From an uncultured Opitutales bacterium (GTDB lineage Bacteria > Verrucomicrobiota > Verrucomicrobiia > Opitutales > Intestinicryptomonadaceae), in assembly GCA_944389885.1 (NCBI GenBank), contig CALXNZ010000006.1, positions 1 to 64,000 on the forward strand: a stretch of DNA of 64,000 nt, in the 5' to 3' direction. Shown in pieces: positions 43,891-53,023 of the stretch. The notes below the pieces were generated by a model. It did not search any database and was not told where the DNA came from. It saw only the letters and a program-made list of their open reading frames with translations. Every line of letters starts with the position of its first letter. Within the stretch, counting starts at the first letter, position 1. A program made the translations under genes and the position numbers.

Positions 43891-45123
43891 TTATTCGCCC
43901 TTATTGAAATCCACATAAGCCTCGGTAAGGTCGGTCGTCAGAAGGAAATCTTCAAACTCTCCCATATTGAGGTTCATATTTATAGTAAAAGTTTTATTGT
44001 TTACTATCTTGCGCCAAAGCTCCTTGTTGTGGCTCTGCGGACAGCCTTTTATTATAACGGGAGTTCCGTTATAATCGAGGTCTATCTTGGAAAAGTCTAT
44101 GCCCGTGCGCGCGTATCCGGCCGAATCTGTGAGCCTGCCCCAATTCGGGTCTCCGCCATACCATGAAGCCTTCACCAATAGAGAATTCCCTATTGAACGG
44201 CATATCTTTTCGGCCTGCTCCGCGCTGCGCGCGCCTTTCACCTTAAGTTCGACAACCCTCGTAATTTTTTCGCCGTCTCCAACTATCTTCCTGGCAAGGG
44301 ACATGCAAACAGACTTCAAGGCCTCCTCAAAAGCCTCCTCTAAATCTCCGCCGTCTATTTCTACGCCGCCCGCTCCGCCGCAAAGGCAGAGAACAGTATC
44401 GTTTGTGCTCATATCACCATCGACGGAAATCCTATTGAAAGTCTTGGTTACAGCCCTCCTTAAAATTTCTTTTAGACGAGGCTGTTCTATTGAGACGTCG
44501 CTGGCAATAAACGCAAGCATTGTAGCCATATTGGGCTCTATCATACCGGCGCCCTTGGCCATTCCGGCAACACAGAATTTCTTGCCGCCGCACTCGACTT
44601 TTGAAATGACCGTTTTTGGGCGGGTATCTGAAGTCATTATCGCATGGGCGGCCGCGGCGCTTGCGCTGTCGGAGTCGGAAAGATTTGAAAATGCAGTGTC
44701 GATTCCGCGCTCGAGCTTTTCCATGGGCATAAATTCGCCTATGCGGCCCGTAGAGCAGACAAGTATCTGGTTTTCGTCAACTCCGAACTTCCCCGCCAAG
44801 TACGCGCAAGTATCCCTTGCGTCTTTCAGGCCGCGCTCGCCGGTGCAGGCGTTCGCGTTCCCGCTGTTGGCGACTATCGCCTTTACTTTGCCGCAACGGG
44901 AGAGATGCTCCATATCCACATAAACTGGCGCCGCTTTAACATCGTTTGTCGTAAAAACCCCCGCTGCAGTCGCCGGAGTATCCGAGCATATCAGAGCCAC
45001 ATCAAGACGCTCCAAATCAGCGTTTCCGCGTATATTGCAGGCGACTCCCGCCACCTTGAACCCCTTTACAAGACCAAGCCCGGAGACGTCCTCCAATGTT
45101 TCAATTTTAAAATTCTTACTCAT
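43891..45123 (-). CDS. argJ: Bifunctional glutamate N-acetyltransferase/ornithine acetyltransferase
   Basis: The 410-residue Ntn-type enzyme recycles the acetyl group from N-acetylornithine to glutamate. It cleaves itself before the catalytic Thr in EPNMATMLAFIASDV. Other signatures are VANSGNANACTGERG and the C-terminal GDPNWGRLTDSAGYA. With ArgJ present the pathway can run in its cyclic form, so no ArgE is needed. Whether it also uses acetyl-CoA cannot be told from sequence. Confidence 0.95.
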   Translation of the reverse strand: MSKNFKIETLEDVSGLGLVKGFKVAGVACNIRGNADLERLDVALICSDTPATAAGVFTTNDVKAAPVYVDMEHLSRCGKVKAIVANSGNANACTGERGLKDARDTCAYLAGKFGVDENQILVCSTGRIGEFMPMEKLERGIDTAFSNLSDSDSASAAAAHAIMTSDTRPKTVISKVECGGKKFCVAGMAKGAGMIEPNMATMLAFIASDVSIEQPRLKEILRRAVTKTFNRISVDGDMSTNDTVLCLCGGAGGVEIDGGDLEEAFEEALKSVCMSLARKIVGDGEKITRVVELKVKGARSAEQAEKICRSIGNSLLVKASWYGGDPNWGRLTDSAGYARTGIDFSKIDLDYNGTPVIIKGCPQSHNKELWRKIVNNKTFTINMNLNMGEFEDFLLTTDLTEAYVDFNKGE

Positions 45124-45156
45124 AATATCCCTAATAAAATATTTTAACTATTCCGA

Positions 45157-46194
45157 CTAAAGCAATCCGGAAGTTTCTCCCAATCCGAAGATAAGATTCA
45201 TAATCTGAACAGCCTGCCCGCTGGCTCCCTTCACAAGATTGTCTATAACGCTGCATATAACAAGATTTTTTGTCCGAGGATCGTAGGCTGCAGATATGTC
45301 GCAACGATTCGTTCCGCAAACGTGCAGAGTGTCCGGATAGATGCCGGATTCAAGCACGTTTACAAACGGTTTTTGCGCGTAGTAGCCGTTCCACACATCA
45401 TAGACTTTTTCCACTCCTTCAAACTTAGCAGGAAGGGTGATTGTGGTATAAATACCTCTTGTCATCGGCGCCAAATGCGGGTTAAACTGCACCACTACGG
45501 TCTTTCCGGCAGCTATGGATAGCTCCTCCTCTATCTCCGAAAGATGCCTGTGCTTTATCAGCCCGTAAGCTTTGGCGCTCTCGTTTCTCTCGCAGAATGC
45601 GTAGTCTAAAGACGCCTTTTTGCCCGCTCCGGATACGCCGCTATAAGAATCTATCACGATTCTTTCCCCGTCTATAATCCCTTCGCGCAAAAGAGGCGTA
45701 AGAGGTATTTGTATGCTTGTGGGATAACATCCGGCACACGCTATGAGCTTTTCGTCACCATTTAGAGGGAACAACTCCGGAATTGTATATTTGCCCATTT
45801 CGAGCAAGTCCGGAGCCTTGTGTTCCTCGTTGTAATATTGCCTGTAAATATCGAGACTATGCAGGCGGAAATCCGCCGACAAATCTATAACCTTTCCGCC
45901 GGCTTCTATTATAGCCCTCGCGTATTCGGCGGCCGCGCCGTGCGGGAGCGCCAAGAACCACACGTCTATATCCGACATTTCTGCGCACTTGGCCGGATCG
46001 GAATTTACGAATTCCAATTCCGGATTCAATAGATGGCGCAAGCCCGGCATATTGTCCGCGACTTTAGTGCCCGCAAGGCTCCGGGAAGTGACGCAGGCAA
46101 GTTCCGCGCCCGAATGTTTGGACAGGAGCTTTACAAGTTCCACTCCGGCGTATCCAGACGCCCCGACAATCCCGACTCGTATTTTTCTCGACAT
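45157..46194 (-). CDS. argC: N-acetyl-gamma-glutamyl-phosphate reductase
   Basis: The 345-residue NADPH enzyme reduces the acylphosphate made by ArgB. The dinucleotide motif VGIVGASGYAGVELVKLL is at the N-terminus, and the catalytic Cys is in IACAGCYPTSIQIPL. SGVSGAGKKA and HRHLSEIEEEL follow. ATG 46194 is preceded by GGGGT at about 9 bases. It is the first arg gene after rpsI, separated from it by a terminator, so the arg run must have its own promoter in about 40 bases or rely on read-through. Confidence 0.95.
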   Translation of the reverse strand: MSRKIRVGIVGASGYAGVELVKLLSKHSGAELACVTSRSLAGTKVADNMPGLRHLLNPELEFVNSDPAKCAEMSDIDVWFLALPHGAAAEYARAIIEAGGKVIDLSADFRLHSLDIYRQYYNEEHKAPDLLEMGKYTIPELFPLNGDEKLIACAGCYPTSIQIPLTPLLREGIIDGERIVIDSYSGVSGAGKKASLDYAFCERNESAKAYGLIKHRHLSEIEEELSIAAGKTVVVQFNPHLAPMTRGIYTTITLPAKFEGVEKVYDVWNGYYAQKPFVNVLESGIYPDTLHVCGTNRCDISAAYDPRTKNLVICSVIDNLVKGASGQAVQIMNLIFGLGETSGLL

Positions 46195-46230
46195 TATTTT
46201 TACCCCGATTTTGAGATGATTTAAAAAGCA

Positions 46231-46260
46231 CAAAAGCCCCTCCGCAGTCGCGGAAGGGCT
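46231..46260 (-). terminator. Terminator or attenuator between rpsI and argC
   Basis: AGCCCCTCCGC (46235-46245) pairs with GCGGAAGGGCT (46250-46260) with one mismatch. On the minus strand TTTGTGCTTTTT follows. It lies 22 bases past rpsI and 41 bases before argC. Confidence 0.8.
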
Positions 46261-46281
46261 CCAGATAAAAAACAAAACAGA

Positions 46282-46674
46282 TTAACGCTTTGAGAACTGG
46301 AAACGCTTGCGCGCGCCCGGCTGGCCGGATTTCTTTCTTTCTTTCGCCCTCGGATCTCGAGTGATGAGACCGGCCTTTTTCAAGGCAGGGCGGAGAGACG
46401 CGTCCATTTTTTCAAGGGCGCGGGCCAATCCGTGGCTTATGGCGCCAGCCTGTCCAACTGGGCCGCCGCCTTTCACATTTATATCCGCATCTATCGCAGA
46501 GGCCATATCGACCGTCTGGAGTGGGCGAAGCGCAGTACTTGCCAACTGTTCGGTATAGCAGTATTCGCTTATGGGCTTGTCGTTTACGGTGATCTTGCCG
46601 CTGCCTCTTGCAAGGCGCACGCGCGCCACAGAAGTTTTACGACGTCCTACTGAAACAAATATTTCGGCACTCAT
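46282..46674 (-). CDS. rpsI: Ribosomal protein S9
   Basis: The 130-residue small-subunit protein has the family pattern VGRRKTSVARVRLARGSGKI, INVKGGGPVGQAGAISHGLA, and the C-terminal tail ending FQFSKR that reaches the P-site tRNA. The final KR is conserved. It is two bases after rplM. Confidence 0.97.
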   Translation of the reverse strand: MSAEIFVSVGRRKTSVARVRLARGSGKITVNDKPISEYCYTEQLASTALRPLQTVDMASAIDADINVKGGGPVGQAGAISHGLARALEKMDASLRPALKKAGLITRDPRAKERKKSGQPGARKRFQFSKR

Positions 46675-46676
46675 GA

Positions 46677-47102
46677 TTAGAATTTAAAGGGTTGTGGATT
46701 CTGGGCCGCATGCGGATGTTCGGGCCCCGCGTAAACGTGGAGCTTTTTAAACATTGCCTCGGCCAATTTATTTTTTGGAAGCATTCCTTTTACCGCAGCC
46801 TCTATTATATACTGGGGTTTGCGCGCGCGAAATTCCGAAAGCTTTACATATTTTTCCCCGCCCACATAGCCGGTGTAGAACATGTATTCTTTCTTGTTTT
46901 CCTTATTGCCGGTGACGCGCACCTTTTCGGCGTTTACCACTATTACATTGTCGCCGCAATCCACATTGGGCGTATAGCACGGCTTATGGCGGCCGCGAAG
47001 CACATTGGCTATTTTTACGGCGAGACGTCCCAAGATTTGGTCGCTGGCGTCCACCACATACCACTGTCTCTGCTCGGGTTTTTTGGCTGTTGTTGTTTTC
47101 AT
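46677..47102 (-). CDS. rplM: Ribosomal protein L13
   Basis: The 141-residue large-subunit protein has [22 protein letters not shown], the GRHKPCYTP segment, [12 protein letters not shown], and [24 protein letters not shown] 47102 matches the usual length; 13 extra in-frame codons upstream are the leader. A promoter and a leader hairpin are seen upstream, which suggests autogenous control as known for L13 leaders in other bacteria. Confidence 0.97.
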   Translation of the reverse strand: MKTTTAKKPEQRQWYVVDASDQILGRLAVKIANVLRGRHKPCYTPNVDCGDNVIVVNAEKVRVTGNKENKKEYMFYTGYVGGEKYVKLSEFRARKPQYIIEAAVKGMLPKNKLAEAMFKKLHVYAGPEHPHAAQNPQPFKF

Positions 47103-47115
47103 TTGACTATCTTTC

Positions 47116-47134
47116 AGGCGGATATTTTCCGCCT
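47116..47134 (-). promoter_or_regulatory. Leader hairpin upstream of rplM (L13-leader-like)
   Basis: AGGCGGA (47116-47122) pairs with TCCGCCT (47128-47134) around TATTT. With the promoter proposed at 47144-47171, the hairpin sits at the very 5' end of the mRNA and ends 13 bases before the start codon. L13 leaders that bind the protein are known in several phyla; this one does not obviously match a described class. Confidence 0.5.
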
Positions 47135-47143
47135 CGTACACTT

Positions 47144-47171
47144 TTTATAAACTTTTGGAGCTTATCGCCAA
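47144..47171 (-). promoter_or_regulatory. Promoter of rplM-rpsI
   Basis: On the minus strand TTGGCG (47171-47166) and TATAAA (47149-47144) are separated by 16 bases. The predicted start is near 47137. Confidence 0.5.
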
Positions 47172-47242
47172 AACGTCAACTGGCCGCGTTTCGGGACAAA
47201 CGCGCAGACGCTCAAGTTTACACTCCCGCTTTTTTGAGTGAC

Positions 47243-47264
47243 AAGAACAAACCAGATTGTTCTT
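47243..47264. terminator. Hairpin between the SBF-like transporter and rplM
   Basis: AAGAACAA (47243-47250) pairs perfectly with TTGTTCTT (47257-47264). The T-tract is weak on both strands. It is downstream of the transporter stop (47332), so weak termination is likely, but a protein-binding site is possible. Confidence 0.4.
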
Positions 47265-47331
47265 TTAAACTACCATGTCAACATTTTATTTGTTTTTTAT
47301 TTTACAATATTTAAGCCAAATAAAATGCTTT

Positions 47332-48345
47332 TCATTTTGCAGTTTCCGCGCGCAAAGACTTGCCCAGCTGCTGGGCTATAATCGAAACTATGACAAGCTG
47401 CAAGGCGTGGTATATCATCGTAGGCAACAATATGACCCCCAACACTGTGGAATTACCGAATATCACTCTCGACATTATTGTGCCGTGCACCAAAGACTTT
47501 TTCGACCCGCAAAACAAAACCGCTATGGTGTCGGGACGATTCAACCCTATCGCCCTGCAAATGGCGAGAATTATGCCGAACACCAGAAAGAACAGCGCCA
47601 AAAGACCCGCGAACAGCCATATAAGATTCAGCAGAGGAAACCCGTCGAACATTCCGTCGTGGAAGGAATCGCAAAAAGACGTATAAACTATCAATATTAT
47701 AACGCTCTGATCGAAGTTGCGAAGCGCTTTCTTGTGGGCCACTGCGAAGGAGTTAAAGCGGTCGTTTAGAAGCAATCCGGCCACTATGGGGACTATCACT
47801 TGCAAAACGAGCTTGAAAACTATGTCTCCCATGCCCGCCGATCCTTCTATATTGTCGAGATACATGCCCATCCAAAGAGGCGTGATAAACACGCCCAGCA
47901 GGCTTGAAACCGACGCGTTGAATATGGCCACGGGAATATTTCCCCCAGCCAAGGAAACCATCACCACCGAAGACGACACAGTCGATGGAAGCGCCGCCAA
48001 AAAAAACACGCCCATCCAAAGATAGTAATGCGGATTATCCGAAGATATCCCCCCCGCGTACATGGCCAGCAACACTATAATCGGAAACAAGACAAACGTC
48101 GAAAAGTGGACGAGCGCATGCAGTTTTATATTAACCAATCCCGCCACGAGTTCGCGTTTGTCTATACGCAGCCCGTAGAAGAAGAAAATGAAAGCCATGC
48201 CCAAGTTTGCGACGTCGCCGAGGCAAAACGGCTCGCGCTTCATGCCGATTTCAGGATCGAGCCACGCAAGAAAAATCGAGGCGAGCAAAATTACTATAAA
48301 AGGCTCGAGCCCGACGCGCCCGAGCGCCTTCAACACGGCATTCAT
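47332..48345 (-). CDS. SBF-like (YfeH-type) bile-acid:sodium-symporter family transporter
   Basis: The 337-residue inner-membrane protein has about ten hydrophobic segments. NLGMAFIFFFYGLRIDKRELV is the SBF_like signature, and PSTVSSSVVMVSLAGGN corresponds to the crossover region that binds sodium and substrate in the superfamily. Members move organic anions; the substrate of the YfeH branch is unknown. ATG 48345 has GGGGGA upstream and lies 18 bases after the tail-specific protease gene, so the two are probably co-transcribed. Confidence 0.83.
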   Translation of the reverse strand: MNAVLKALGRVGLEPFIVILLASIFLAWLDPEIGMKREPFCLGDVANLGMAFIFFFYGLRIDKRELVAGLVNIKLHALVHFSTFVLFPIIVLLAMYAGGISSDNPHYYLWMGVFFLAALPSTVSSSVVMVSLAGGNIPVAIFNASVSSLLGVFITPLWMGMYLDNIEGSAGMGDIVFKLVLQVIVPIVAGLLLNDRFNSFAVAHKKALRNFDQSVIILIVYTSFCDSFHDGMFDGFPLLNLIWLFAGLLALFFLVFGIILAICRAIGLNRPDTIAVLFCGSKKSLVHGTIMSRVIFGNSTVLGVILLPTMIYHALQLVIVSIIAQQLGKSLRAETAK

Positions 48346-48363
48346 TGCATATTTCCCCCGTTT

Positions 48364-50814
48364 TTACTTCCCGGAGGGGGATTTTGAATCCCCGGACTTT
48401 GACGCGTCAACGAGACCTATCCAATCCGACATAATCCGCAGAGCCTCGCGCAACTGCACATCGAAATCCGGAACATCTTCGTCGTCGTCCCCGCCGCCGA
48501 GAGATTCAAATTTAGAGTTCTTGCGGGTTTTAGATTTTACAGAAGATTTGTCGTCCGATTTTTTTTCTTTGCCCCCGCCCGCGGCTTCTTTTTCGGAATC
48601 CTTAAGAGCTTTTTCTTTTGCGGCAGTTTCTTTGGCGCTTTCAAGAAGAATCTCCTCCTTTTTAAAATTGTTTACGGCCAACTCTTTCTGCCTTGATTTC
48701 ATCTTATCGTTAAAGTCTTCGTCGGCTTTAAGTTCCGCCTCGCGCTCTTTGAGATTCAAGCTCCAGTCTTTTTTATCCTGCAATTTCTTAACCCAATTTA
48801 TGCGCTCGTTCCACACTTTAAATTCTTCAAGCTTGGATTGGCGTTCCTTGGACAGCTCGGTCAGCTTTTTCATAAGGGCGTCGGCCTCTCCCTTCGGCAG
48901 GCCGTATCCCCAAAGCTCCGAGATTCCGTCAGGACTGATACTGTCCCACTTGAGGGCGTAATCCTTATATTCCTCGCCTATCTCCATATAATCGTAAACC
49001 GAAGGCAGAATTATGTCGGAATGAACTCCCTTTACCTGAATAGAAGCCCCGCTTGGAGCGTACCACTTCTGAATTGTGACTTTTGCGGCGGACTTCTGCT
49101 CGGGATCAAAGTTTTCCAAATGATAAACCGCCTGCACGGTGCCTTTGCCGTGAGTGCTCTTGTCTCCGACTATAATCGCGCGCTGGTGGTCCTGCAAAGC
49201 TCCCGCCACAATCTCCGCCGCAGAAGCCGACAAGCGGCTCACTAAAATTATCAATGGCTTATCCCATACCAACTTAGGATTTTCATCATGCAATTTATTA
49301 GTATTGCCGGAGGCGTCCCTGACTTGCACTACGGGCCCCGTCTTTATAAACAATCCGGCCAAATCAACGGCCTCGTTTAAGAAACCACCGCCATTGCGAC
49401 GCAAATCAAGAATAAGGCCCTGCGCCCCCATTTTATTCAGCTTCACCAACAGCTCTTCCACGTCTTTTGTCGTGCTGAAGCCTTTAGCATGCCCTTCCGA
49501 CACGCCGCCCTCTCCGTAGAAGGCCGGCAAATCTATTACTCCTATCGGAACGGTTTTATCTCCCACCGGAACAGTATATATTTCGGCTCTTGCAAGTTTT
49601 GTGGTCAATTTTATTTCGCGGCGCACGAGCGTGACAATCTTGCGCGCCGACGGATTTGAAGCCGGCTCTATTAAAAGCCTAACTTTTGTACCCTCCTCGC
49701 CGCGTATCATCTTCACGGTCTTGCGCAATTTCATTCCTATAACATCTACCATAGGACCTGTCTCTTGCCCAACCGCCACAATCTTATCGCCAGGCTTCAG
49801 CTGCTTGCACTCCTCCGCGGGGCCCCCTGCCATCAATTCCGCAAGCGTACAATAACCGTCCTTATCCTGAAGGAGAGCTCCTATTCCCACAAGGGCGTTG
49901 CGGACGGATATGTCGAACTCCTCGAGATAATACTCCGACAGAAATGCGGAATGGGGATCGTAAAGGCGCGACAATGTATTCAAGTAAATCTCTTGAATTT
50001 CAATAGGATCCGTCTTGCGATAGTTGTCCACTATGCGCTCATAGCGCTTTAAGACCTCCGCCTTAGCTTCGGCCAAGCGCTCCTCGAAAGTTTTCGGCTC
50101 TTCTTTGCGTTCCTCATCGAGTTCCTTGACTTCTTGGGCTACCGACTCGCCGGATTCGGGTATGTCTTTTTTCAGGGGTTTACCTTGAGGATCAAGAGCT
50201 TTTTCGACCTCGAGCTCGTCTTCGGAAGTCGCCTCGTCTTCATGGCCTATCATCTGGTTTATTATATCGTATTCCAGGCGCTTATTCCACAGGGCGTCGG
50301 CTTCGGCATTGTCCTTGGGCCAATCCTCCTTGCTGCGATCCGGACGAAAGGTCTCGGCGTTTTCAAGGTCAAACGGCTCATTCATGCGTTTCTTTATCCA
50401 CGCTATGCGGGCCTCGGCCCTCTCGAGAAATTTTTCGTAAATGGAGTAGGCCGGCAAGAGAGTTCCCTGCCTCAACATTATGTCCACAGAAGGCGCAAAG
50501 AAATCCTGATAGCGCTGGACATCTTCGGCCGTAAAAAACAACTTGAAGAAATCCAAATTTTGCATGTATTCGCGCAAAAATTCGCGGGCGTCGAGTTCGG
50601 AAACCGGCGTCTTCAAGTAGTGCCCACGCTCCATGAGGAACACCAGATAGCGGGTCTCGTTGCGCATTTTCGGCGTGGTCTGCAAGGACATCGGCGAAGT
50701 CTTTGCCGACGCGGGAGCCTGAACTTCAGGCTCCGCCCACGCGCAAAACCCGAACACGGCCGCAGCCGCGAACACCAATATCCTAAACATAGCTTTTTTG
50801 ATATTATCCACCAT
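48364..50814 (-). CDS. Tail-specific (carboxy-terminal processing) protease, S41 family
   Basis: The 816-residue periplasmic protease resembles Prc/Tsp. A signal peptide (MFRILVFAAAAVFGFCAWA core) precedes an N-terminal helical domain. The PDZ domain (GIGALLQDKDGYCTLAELMA) is at about residues 300-380. The catalytic Ser is in SRLSASAAEIVAGALQDH and the Lys in STHGKGTVQ, a Ser-Lys pair. Long Lys/Glu-rich helices lie between the PDZ domain and the N-terminal domain, and also in the last 150 residues, which include an acidic Gly-Asp-Asp patch. It should trim or destroy envelope proteins by their C-termini. ATG 50814 is used; Met at 50790 is an alternative. Confidence 0.92.
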   Translation of the reverse strand: MVDNIKKAMFRILVFAAAAVFGFCAWAEPEVQAPASAKTSPMSLQTTPKMRNETRYLVFLMERGHYLKTPVSELDAREFLREYMQNLDFFKLFFTAEDVQRYQDFFAPSVDIMLRQGTLLPAYSIYEKFLERAEARIAWIKKRMNEPFDLENAETFRPDRSKEDWPKDNAEADALWNKRLEYDIINQMIGHEDEATSEDELEVEKALDPQGKPLKKDIPESGESVAQEVKELDEERKEEPKTFEERLAEAKAEVLKRYERIVDNYRKTDPIEIQEIYLNTLSRLYDPHSAFLSEYYLEEFDISVRNALVGIGALLQDKDGYCTLAELMAGGPAEECKQLKPGDKIVAVGQETGPMVDVIGMKLRKTVKMIRGEEGTKVRLLIEPASNPSARKIVTLVRREIKLTTKLARAEIYTVPVGDKTVPIGVIDLPAFYGEGGVSEGHAKGFSTTKDVEELLVKLNKMGAQGLILDLRRNGGGFLNEAVDLAGLFIKTGPVVQVRDASGNTNKLHDENPKLVWDKPLIILVSRLSASAAEIVAGALQDHQRAIIVGDKSTHGKGTVQAVYHLENFDPEQKSAAKVTIQKWYAPSGASIQVKGVHSDIILPSVYDYMEIGEEYKDYALKWDSISPDGISELWGYGLPKGEADALMKKLTELSKERQSKLEEFKVWNERINWVKKLQDKKDWSLNLKEREAELKADEDFNDKMKSRQKELAVNNFKKEEILLESAKETAAKEKALKDSEKEAAGGGKEKKSDDKSSVKSKTRKNSKFESLGGGDDDEDVPDFDVQLREALRIMSDWIGLVDASKSGDSKSPSGK

Positions 50815-50957
50815 ATGTAATATATAAAAGCATTTCATTCCGACATTGCCGGATAATCAAATAAAAAATACTTTTCGTGTTTTTTGACAAGTATTACCGG
50901 CCAGCGTTCCGAAAAAGCTTGAAGCGGGCCTTCTTATCTCCACTATCCCAAATATCT

Positions 50958-51560
50958 ATGCAAAAGCCCAATATCCTAAAACGATTATATGATTGGACTG
51001 TATCCTGGGCCGACAAGCCCGGCGGTACTTGCGCCTTAACCTGTCTTTCCTTTGCGGAATCGTCTTTTTTCCCCATACCGCCCGACGTACTTCTAATACC
51101 TATGGTTTTTGGCGCGCCCGCTAAATGGTTCAGGATTGTCGTCATATGCACTGTTGCGTCGGTCCTCGGCGGCGTATTCGGTTGGTTTATCGGGCATTTA
51201 GGGTGGAATCTTCTTCAGGATTTCTTTTTCATGTATGTTCCGGGATTTTCCCACGAGGCTTTTGAAAGCGTCGAAAAGCTCTATCAAGAAAATGCCCTTC
51301 TTGCCATTTTTGGAGCTGCGTTTACTCCCATTCCATACAAAATATTCACCATAGCTGCCGGCGTATGCGACGTTTCAATATGGTCCCTTGTAATAGGTTC
51401 GATACTTGGCAGGGGGGGGCGATTTTTTCTTGTAGGGCTGACTATACGCATAGTGGGACCGAAAGCAAAGCCTTTCATAGAAAAATATTTTAATACTTTG
51501 GCCACAATATTTTTTATACTCCTTGTAGCGGGATTTGTATTGATAAAATATCTCATGTAG
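50958..51560 (+). CDS. YqaA/DedA-like membrane protein (VTT domain)
   Basis: The 200-residue inner-membrane protein has five hydrophobic segments. SFAESSFFPIPPDVLLIPMVF and GAAFTPIPYKIFTIAAGVC carry the paired proline-rich re-entrant loops of the VTT/DedA superfamily; GRGGRFFLVGL holds the conserved arginines. DedA-like proteins act in lipid-carrier movement across the membrane and in proton-driven transport. The YqaA branch itself is uncharacterised. ATG 50958 gives the normal length; the upstream GTG extension is unlikely. Confidence 0.85.
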   Translation: MQKPNILKRLYDWTVSWADKPGGTCALTCLSFAESSFFPIPPDVLLIPMVFGAPAKWFRIVVICTVASVLGGVFGWFIGHLGWNLLQDFFFMYVPGFSHEAFESVEKLYQENALLAIFGAAFTPIPYKIFTIAAGVCDVSIWSLVIGSILGRGGRFFLVGLTIRIVGPKAKPFIEKYFNTLATIFFILLVAGFVLIKYLM

Positions 51561-51580
51561 GGCCGCGATAAACATTCCAG

Positions 51581-51616
51581 AAAAAAGGCGCCTCCATTAT
51601 AGAAGCGCCTTTTTTC
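51581..51616. terminator. Bidirectional terminator between yqaA-like gene and pssA
   Basis: AAAAAAGGCGC (51581-51591) pairs with GCGCCTTTTTT (51605-51615). T-runs exist on both strands for the two convergent genes. Confidence 0.9.
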
Positions 51617-51637
51617 TGAAATAAGATGCCGTCTCCT

Positions 51638-52558
51638 CTATTTGGAACCGGCGCGGATTTTCTTATATTTGTATTTTATAGCCTTTATTGCGCGCGGAGA
51701 ATATTTTATTGGCGACCAGAAAACATAGGTCAAAAATATAATAGCAAAGCTGTATTCCTTTAGGTAAACAATCAAAATTAGGCAGACTATGAGGGCAACA
51801 AAAGACCTAAACCGCATGCTTGTTGTCCAATTTATATGCTTGAACGACGGATACGGAATATTGCTTACCATGAGCCATGCTATGAGAATCATTAAAGGTA
51901 TTAGCAACGGAGTATAGGCTCCGAGATCAAAGCTCAACATTGTAAGCGCTATAGACGCAACTGCCCCAGCTGCCGCGGGAGCCGGAAGGCCGCAGAAATC
52001 TCCAGTTTCGTATTTTTCATGGCCCATTATGTAGGGATTTGTAAGCACATTAAAGCGCGCCAGCCGTATTGCGGCGCACAACATGAACACGAATCCTATC
52101 AGCCACCCTGTATTTTTCAGAAGGCTGCGATACGTCTCCGACATCGACTCCGCAGGCTGAAGTATTAGGAAGAAGGTCAGAAGCCCTGGGGCAACCCCGA
52201 ATGAAATAGAGTCGGACAAGGAGTCGAATTCCTTGCCGAATAACGACATTTTGCCGCTTGCGCGGGCAACGCGCCCGTCGAGGGCGTCGCAGAAGAAGGA
52301 CGCGAGTATGCATATTATGGCCAAGAGGTAATATGCCGTGCTCGAGTCCTTCGGAGCATTTCCCGAAGTCAAGAGAGTCGCAAGGGATTTCATTGTTCCT
52401 TCGGTTTGTTCGGCCGGATGGAATCTGGCCTGTATGCACAATATTATGGAGAGAAATCCAAAAAATAGATTTCCCGTGGTAAAAACGTTGGGCAGAATGT
52501 ATATCTTACTTGCCTGATGTACGTTTTCCCAAAGATTGGAATCTTCGCCTTTGTTCAT
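51638..52558 (-). CDS. pssA: CDP-diacylglycerol-serine O-phosphatidyltransferase
   Basis: The 306-residue inner-membrane enzyme makes phosphatidylserine, the precursor of phosphatidylethanolamine. The CDP-alcohol phosphotransferase motif is complete: DALDGRVARASGKM then FGKEFDSLSDSISFGVAPG. PNVFTTGNLFFGFLSI is the usual opening. About 50 extra residues lie between the first helix and the motif, compared with short family members. Its ATG overlaps the stop of the RelE-like gene by four bases. Confidence 0.92.
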   Translation of the reverse strand: MNKGEDSNLWENVHQASKIYILPNVFTTGNLFFGFLSIILCIQARFHPAEQTEGTMKSLATLLTSGNAPKDSSTAYYLLAIICILASFFCDALDGRVARASGKMSLFGKEFDSLSDSISFGVAPGLLTFFLILQPAESMSETYRSLLKNTGWLIGFVFMLCAAIRLARFNVLTNPYIMGHEKYETGDFCGLPAPAAAGAVASIALTMLSFDLGAYTPLLIPLMILIAWLMVSNIPYPSFKHINWTTSMRFRSFVALIVCLILIVYLKEYSFAIIFLTYVFWSPIKYSPRAIKAIKYKYKKIRAGSK

Positions 52559-52911
52559 TTCTTGAGGGATTCTAAATATTTCCAGAAATTATCCTCCTGT
52601 TCAAACATGGTCTCCTCGCGGTAGGGCAGCTTGAATCTGAATACGAAATCCGCGAGAGTATGTTGGTGAAGCAAATAGTGCGCATGCAGAGTATGTCCGT
52701 CGGGCAATATTTCAAAATATATGCGGTATTCTCCTGTTCGCAACCTATAATATACTTTTCCGGCTCTATGTATGCGCCCTATATTGGGAAGGTTTCCCTC
52801 CAATTCCGCGGACGTTATGGAGCTAAACGCCTCCATTATGGCAAGCTGGGAAAGTTTATCCAGCTTGTTTAGTTCCGCCATGCTTTGGTCGCTGAATGTC
52901 ACCTGGTACAT
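52555..52911 (-). CDS. RelE/ParE-superfamily toxin-like protein without an antitoxin
   Basis: The 118-residue protein starts MYQVTFSDQSMAELNKL, a typical RelE/ParE opening of strand then helix. IGRIHRAGKVYYRLRTGEYRIYFEI gives the central strands with the Arg and Tyr residues seen in RelE-type ribonucleases (positions 60-85). A helical tail of about 30 residues follows. No antitoxin-sized gene is adjacent; the neighbour is pssA, whose start overlaps this stop. It may be a house-keeping regulator built on the RelE fold. ATG 52911 has no clear ribosome-binding site. Confidence 0.75.
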   Translation of the reverse strand: MYQVTFSDQSMAELNKLDKLSQLAIMEAFSSITSAELEGNLPNIGRIHRAGKVYYRLRTGEYRIYFEILPDGHTLHAHYLLHQHTLADFVFRFKLPYREETMFEQEDNFWKYLESLKK

Positions 52912-53023
52912 AATAAATTGTATGTACGCTAACCCGTCTAAAACTATCTTCAAACAAAAAAAGAAGCGAAACTTTTGTGGAAAACGAGCGTTTTGAAGAA
53001 GCATAACCCCAATTAAACCAGAT

